Made by a program: the position numbers and the translations under genes | Assembly: GCF_000003605.2 (NCBI RefSeq) | Contig: NW_003155238.1 | Coordinates: 336,461 to 348,441 of the forward strand | DNA length: 11,981 bases | Origin: Saccoglossus kowalevskii | Taxonomy: Eukaryota; Hemichordata; Enteropneusta; Harrimaniidae | Direction of reading: 5' to 3' | Notes under the pieces: model-generated | Seen by the model: only the letters and a program-made list of their open reading frames with translations | Databases searched by the model: none | Told to the model about the DNA's origin: nothing | In this document: piece after piece, positions 8,420 to 11,981 of the stretch | Numbering within the stretch: the stretch's first letter is position 1 | How the letters are laid out: each line of letters opens with the position of its first letter

Positions 8420-8461
8420 GTGGCGTATAACACAGTTATAGCATGCCACGAATATAGTGGC
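8420..8461. repeat. Alternating GTGGC / GCCAC / GTGGC inverted repeats
   Basis: GTGGC (8420-8424) can pair with GCCAC (8445-8449), and inside that arm TATAAC (8426-8431) pairs with GTTATA (8435-8440) around a three-base loop. The same GCCAC can instead pair with a second GTGGC (8457-8461) around GAATATA. The two folds exclude each other. If transcribed this would be a small two-state RNA element; if not, simply a palindromic DNA site. Confidence 0.5.
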
Positions 8462-9010
8462 GAGTGGGCGTGACGGTTACTAATTAATGAGGCACTAGCC
8501 AATCATTGCACAGGATTTCTCGTTTCAAGACGAGAATAGACCAGTGAATAGCCATGCACGCCATATAGTAGTACTACGTTTTGTCCAGTCGCTATTGTTC
8601 TAACAGTATTTACTAAGAAAAAAAAATCTTTCTTGGTTGCAAACAGTACTCATTTACTAGGACTGTTTTGCAGAACTGTGTTGTTCTCATTTGACTTAAT
8701 TGAATGAAGTGCACAACGTCCCCCTCGTTATTTAAAAACAGTAAAACGATACATCGTTAAACCAATGATTTTCAGGTCGACGAATTGTGTGAATGCTTGA
8801 TCAATCTGCTGAATGAGCTAAGCAGGTGGTTCAGAGCAACTTGTAGTTCACTGTGATACGTACATGAATTAGGTGCAATTTCTACAGGTCATTGGTCAGT
8901 GTCACAACAAACGTACACTGTGACAACAACACACAAAATAACACCAAAACTCGCAAAATTCATAGACATAGACATTACACTGTCAGTAGTTAAAGTCTAG
9001 CAACTAGGAT

Positions 9011-9030
9011 GTTAACGGTAGTTAACGGTT
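9011..9030 (+). repeat. 10-bp tandem carrying two TAACGG sites
   Basis: GTTAACGGTA is followed directly by GTTAACGGTT. TAACGG fits the core recognised by animal MYB proteins (YAACKG). Two copies one helical turn apart could bind cooperatively, but no promoter is evident. Confidence 0.4.
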
Positions 9031-9109
9031 CTAGTAAATGTCCATGGACGACCCCAGACAGGCCGTTGAATACCATTAACGTCTTCCTGGCCATACTTTA
9101 ACGAAGTAA

Positions 9110-9590
9110 TAACTATCTGCTAATTATACCCGGACAAGGCAACATTTATCTGTTGGAGTACCACAAAGATTAAATCTTGAGACCGCTTTTGTTTATTATA
9201 TTTATCAATGTCATGCCTCTATAAACTGGTTCTTCGCAGCTGCATAGGTATGCTGATGACCCGACACTTCTTGTATATTGATGATATAAATATGACTATA
9301 AATTAATGAAGTTACGAATTCTCTACTAGCCTATTGATAGTTATCCGTTTTTGATTCCTCGTATACCTTCAGATTTCGTTCTTGGTGAAATTAATTATGA
9401 AATGATTATGTCAGATGTATATTAAAAATATGTAAACGTTTTGGATTAATCCGTAGATTACTCATATACCCCAACTGATTTCTACACCATGGTCTGATAC
9501 AGACTACATGAAACTATTGTTGTGTATTTGGACGAAATACAACAAAAACAATTCGTGATGTATGTGCCCAAAAAATTAACAGTTAATGAA
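9110..9590 (+). pseudogene. Decayed non-LTR retrotransposon reverse transcriptase (CR1/Jockey type)
   Basis: This fragment retains the C-terminal half of a LINE reverse transcriptase, which copies element RNA at a nicked target. GVPQ is encoded at 9155-9166. After a one-base insertion within the two codons that follow, the next phase reads ILRPLLFIIFINVMPL (9174-9221), the usual ILGPLLF-INDLP block. The catalytic YADD follows at 9249-9260 and is extended by PTLLVY. Stops are present at 9222 and 9279. Back in the GVPQ phase, GLIRRLL (from 9440) and NYCCVFGRNTTKT (9512-9550) match the thumb-region LGLLRR and DYCSVVWG motifs. Only about 88 codons separate YADD from NYCC, fewer than I expect, so an internal deletion is likely. 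No endonuclease domain or earlier reverse transcriptase motif lies upstream, as in a 5'-truncated insertion. The 3' end of the element is not visible. Confidence 0.85.
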
Positions 9591-9733
9591 TGAATATTTC
9601 CCGCTTACATCATCATTACATCATTACATAAATGTAGTGCGTATATTATTGTAACAGTTTCTGAGATTTGTATTTTTCTTTCTAGCGAAGGTCTTCATGT
9701 TTTCGGCATAAATGATTCCATCTATATTAAGTC
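9591..9733. other. Short AT-rich stretch after the retrotransposon relic
   Basis: It contains a small period-9 repeat of CATCATTA (about 9609-9628). It may include the 3' untranslated tail of the relic, but no poly-A or target duplication marks an end. Confidence 0.3.
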
Positions 9734-9745
9734 GATGACGTCATC
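9734..9745. promoter_or_regulatory. Consensus CRE palindrome
   Basis: GATGACGTCATC is a perfect 12-bp palindrome containing TGACGTCA (9736-9743), the full site for CREB/ATF bZIP dimers. It lies about 90 bp before a CpG-richer block that holds a related TGACGTAG (near 9952) and CCAAT (near 9969). The match is exact; activity is inferred. Confidence 0.4.
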
Positions 9746-9819
9746 TAACATTTCCGTCATTATCTTTAAATCATGAATGGTGCGCGAAATTAATCCACCT
9801 CTTAGCTGGTGTATTTGTA

Positions 9820-10083
9820 CCGCGGCTAGTGATCACTCCATACTCTCACATTACAGGTACGCAAACCTTTAACAGCACGACAGTAATCCGAACTAGCTAT
9901 CATCCAGTCATGACGCGCGGGGAAGAGTGACAGGCAGAGATCATTAAATATTGACGTAGTCATCAAAACCAATTGAGAAACCGAAATACTCGGGGAACGC
10001 TCGATTACACGTGGGCGCTGTCTCGGAACACGGATTGATTTTTTTTTCCATCTCGCGCTAATGACACGGGAAAATGCAAGCAA
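9820..10083. promoter_or_regulatory. CpG-richer block, possible promoter or enhancer
   Basis: Compared with its AT-rich flanks this block has clearly more G+C and CpG. It contains GTGATCAC, TGACGCGCGGGG, a CCAAT pentamer, TGACGTAG and a CACGTG E-box (10008-10013). A minus-strand frame of 85 codons (9826-10083) covers it almost exactly. Its peptide is rich in Arg and Ser and matches no family I know, so I read the open frame as a by-product of base composition. An unrecognised exon remains possible. Confidence 0.3.
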
Positions 10084-10874
10084 CTCATTAACTCAACATA
10101 TCACTAGGTGTTCAACTGGGAAAACACTGTGGGAATACACAACAAATGGTTCCTTCCTTGCATAATGCATTATTACTAATCCAAACATACACACATAAAA
10201 AATGCATTAGCACAACTATAACCCAACACATAACCGCATATGTCAACTCAAACCTGATGAAGCTTTACCTTTTTTTCTCTAAGCGCATTATAGAGTCTAT
10301 ATCTTCAAATTGACACAATTTCTTCTATTTTAGAGCTGAATTGGAATGCATCAAAGGTGCAACTTAGATGAAGAGGCGTAATGATAATAATACACGATTA
10401 ATATGACTATTATTAACTGTAAAGGGAATCCAATGACATTCTACATGGGTTTAATTCGTATAAAACCACTTCAAGTAACGTGAACGCGTATGATATCTCG
10501 TAAGTAGAATTGTCGGCGTATGACTATTGTTTGTAAAATGTGTCTAGGTGCAGGGTTCACGCATGATTCGAAGGAGGAGAGTAAAACTCTCATGTGTAAA
10601 AAAAAAATACCCTTGAATGGACAATTTGCTAGTTTCCGTTATACATGATATTCCGGTACATTACGTCATCAACGTGGAGCCTCGTTCGCAAGTAGTAGTG
10701 ATCAGAAGAATATTTTAGTTTAATTTAATACTATCACGCTGCTGGCTACCAACAAGAATAAAAACAATGGCACATTAGATAACCGAAGCCCGAAAATGGT
10801 ATATTTACTATGCATTTCTCAGCAAACACATATATGTAATTTGTTTTCTTTTACAGAAATATTAATCTTGCGAC
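10084..10874. other. AT-rich DNA without a recognisable gene
   Basis: Only short items are seen: the palindrome ATAATGCATTAT (10162-10173) with a second AATGCATTA nearby, a hairpin GAGAGT-aaa-ACTCTC (10577-10591) followed by an A-rich run, and a CRE half-like TTACGTCA near 10662. The hairpin does not match the histone 3' stem-loop. Confidence 0.5.
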
Positions 10875-11009
10875 GTCGTAATATTACACTGTATAGTGTA
10901 TATTGTAACATAACGTGGGTATATTGTATTGTATGTCGTAATATTACACTGTACAGTGTATATCGTAACATAACCTGTGCCCTGTACTGTGTATATCGTA
11001 ATATTATAA
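10875..11009 (+). repeat. 60-bp tandem array with alternating 27/33-bp halves
   Basis: Two full units (10875-10934, 10935-10994) and a partial third (10995-11009) repeat at exactly 60 bp. Each begins with TCGTAATATTA. The units divide further: the first 27 bp run from CGTAATATTACACTG to AGTGTAT, and the next 33 bp start TTGTAACATAAC or TCGTAACATAAC and end in a GTAT. This suggests an ancestral unit near 30 bp that diverged and was then duplicated as a pair. The second unit holds the perfect 14-bp palindrome ACACTGTACAGTGT, and both full units hold the 10-bp palindrome GTAATATTAC. Since 60 is divisible by three, frames stay open on both strands (plus 10796-11044, minus 10819-11055), which does not imply coding. 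Confidence 0.85.
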
Positions 11010-11981
11010 TTTTCACAATTCTAGGTTTCGGTAGGATGAAATAAACATCATGCATGATCGAAAATTTGCCTAGTTACGCTGTCGTTTAAATATAGATTCA
11101 TATACATTTATTTTTCAATGACATATGTTAGTGTATCATTTCCATAGTAACGGGTAGATGTTGTGAGTAAACGCAAATTTAGGCTTGTACGGCAAGTTTG
11201 ATAAATTAGGAGTTCTTTGTTAAGGGGGACGATCGATTCTAGTTAATCATAACAACGGACGTGGAGAGAATGAGTACGTCGACGTTCGGTTCAGGAAAGA
11301 AATCTCCCTCTCTGATCTAGTCAGTTGGACAGTGCTATCGACATCATTAGCACTAATAATAAGCAAAATGTTATACGTAAGCACGCCCAACGGGTGTTCA
11401 ATAATAAATTGCACAGTTGCGTAATTACAGGCGTATAATTATCATATTTCATACCTATATATTCACAATCTATATATTCATGATACATTCGTTATAGAGG
11501 TGTATTTTTTCGTCATATGGAGCATGCGCGGAGGCTACAAGTCCCTGTGCATGCGTAATAGTGAACGCAAGGCTTGTCGAACATTTTAAATACATTTCTG
11601 TTGTTGTCCTAGGCGGCTTCCGGTAACTGAATAATATTGAATTACTTCATAATATTTGCATCATAAGTCTTTGCAGACTAAATTTTTAAATTTCTAAATC
11701 ACTAAGTTATGCCTCGAGCAAAAAGTCGAATCAACCCCTATTGTGTATTAGATCGTTCGTTTATCTCATCCGCGTAGGTAGGTAACTCATATGTATTTCA
11801 AAATAAATATTATAATCCATCTCAGTATCAAGGTCATTCACGATTCTATTCCTATCAAATGGAAAGATACTATCAACATCTACTTCAAAGGGAACGGGAA
11901 GTGTAATCAACCTCTTTCACATCATAGCTTTGAACTGCACTTTTCTGATGAACTAAATTTGCCACTATATAAGTTTGAAAA
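11010..11981. other. AT-rich DNA to the window edge, no firm gene
   Basis: Small items include the palindromes ATCATGCATGAT (11047-11058) and ACGTCGACGT (11276-11285), a repeated CTATATATTCA near 11455-11480, and a pair of GCATGCG words 20 bp apart (11522-11529 and 11549-11555) resembling NRF1 half sites. At the far right, minus-strand frames (11764-11916 and 11888-11980) read as somewhat protein-like and are treated as a finding. Confidence 0.45.

Larger units (their letters stand above)
8314..9109. other. GC-richer block then AT-rich DNA, no supported gene
   Basis: From 8314 to about 8540 the DNA is richer in GC and CpG than its surroundings. It contains the palindrome CGCCCGGGCG (8396-8405), the nested inverted repeat at 8420-8461, a CCAAT pentamer (8499-8503) and a 7-bp hairpin TTCTCGT/ACGAGAA (8517-8536). 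A promoter is possible, but no downstream exon was found. Beyond 8540 there are only small items: two related AACAGTAyTyA words near 8605 and 8645, TGTCACA/TGTGACA (8900-8925) and a 10-bp tandem at 9011-9030. Confidence 0.4.

Noticed and set aside
8103-8449. Frames on both strands and a CpG-island-like promoter reading
   Set aside because: The frames cross a complete inverted-repeat element (8149-8313), whose GC-rich ends explain both the open frames and most of the CpG signal.
10577-10591. Hairpin GAGAGT-aaa-ACTCTC before an A run, considered as a terminator or histone stem-loop
   Set aside because: Loop and stem do not fit the histone element, a bacterial-type terminator would need a T run, and no gene ends there.
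10879-10947. TAATATTAC twice, identical to the nick-site nonanucleotide of geminivirus-type rolling-circle origins
   Set aside because: The nonamer is not in the loop of a stem (flanks are not complementary), no Rep-like sequence is present, and the word is part of the palindrome GTAATATTAC in the tandem unit.
10796-11055. Overlapping open frames on both strands
   Set aside because: They result from a 60-bp tandem repeat whose period is divisible by three, so the absence of stops is inherited from one unit.
4217-11130. The 13-mer AATGACATATGTT at three places (near 4216, 7180 and 11118)
   Set aside because: Flanks are unrelated beyond the word, and one or two such matches are expected by chance in AT-rich DNA of this length.

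Overview
The window looks like gene-poor nuclear DNA from an animal. It is AT-rich and has no operon structure, ribosome binding sites or long reading frames. The longest open frames are about 110 codons, match no family I know, and have the size and spacing expected by chance. What I can recognise is transposon debris: a decayed non-LTR reverse transcriptase, short inverted-repeat elements flanked by TTAA, a tRNA-like relic and degenerate tandem arrays. One block (about 4158-4460) resembles, from memory, a repeat common in mussel and other bivalve genomes, so a mollusc or related invertebrate is my best guess for the host. That taxonomic call is weak.

Layout. 1-2533: unannotatable AT-rich DNA with a few small repeats. 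2534-2666: complete short inverted-repeat element (copy 1). 2667-4157: nothing recognised. 4158-4460: bivalve-like repeat, followed at 4641-4714 by a degraded tRNA-Met-like sequence and a hairpin-rich stretch to about 4860. 5715-6143: degenerate tandem array of about 36-bp units, interrupted by copy 2 of the inverted-repeat element (5923-6036), which has lost its right end. 6144-8010: mostly featureless, with clustered palindromes at 7045-7094 and 7888-7905. 8011-8127: three imperfect copies of a 23-25 bp motif. 8149-8313: copy 3 of the element, complete and with the clearest inverted repeats. 8314-8540: GC-richer DNA with nested inverted repeats and a CCAAT box. 9110-9590: relic of a CR1/Jockey-type reverse transcriptase. 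9734-10083: consensus CRE palindrome next to a CpG-richer block. 10875-11009: 60-bp tandem array built from alternating 27- and 33-bp halves. 11764-11980: weak coding-like signal on the minus strand at the right edge.

No intact gene can be supported, so no pathway can be described. The most informative finding is the three-copy TTAA-flanked element family. Its copies share both terminal and internal sequence in the same orientation, copy 2 is nested in the 36-bp array, and copy 3 accounts for much of what otherwise looks like a CpG-rich promoter.
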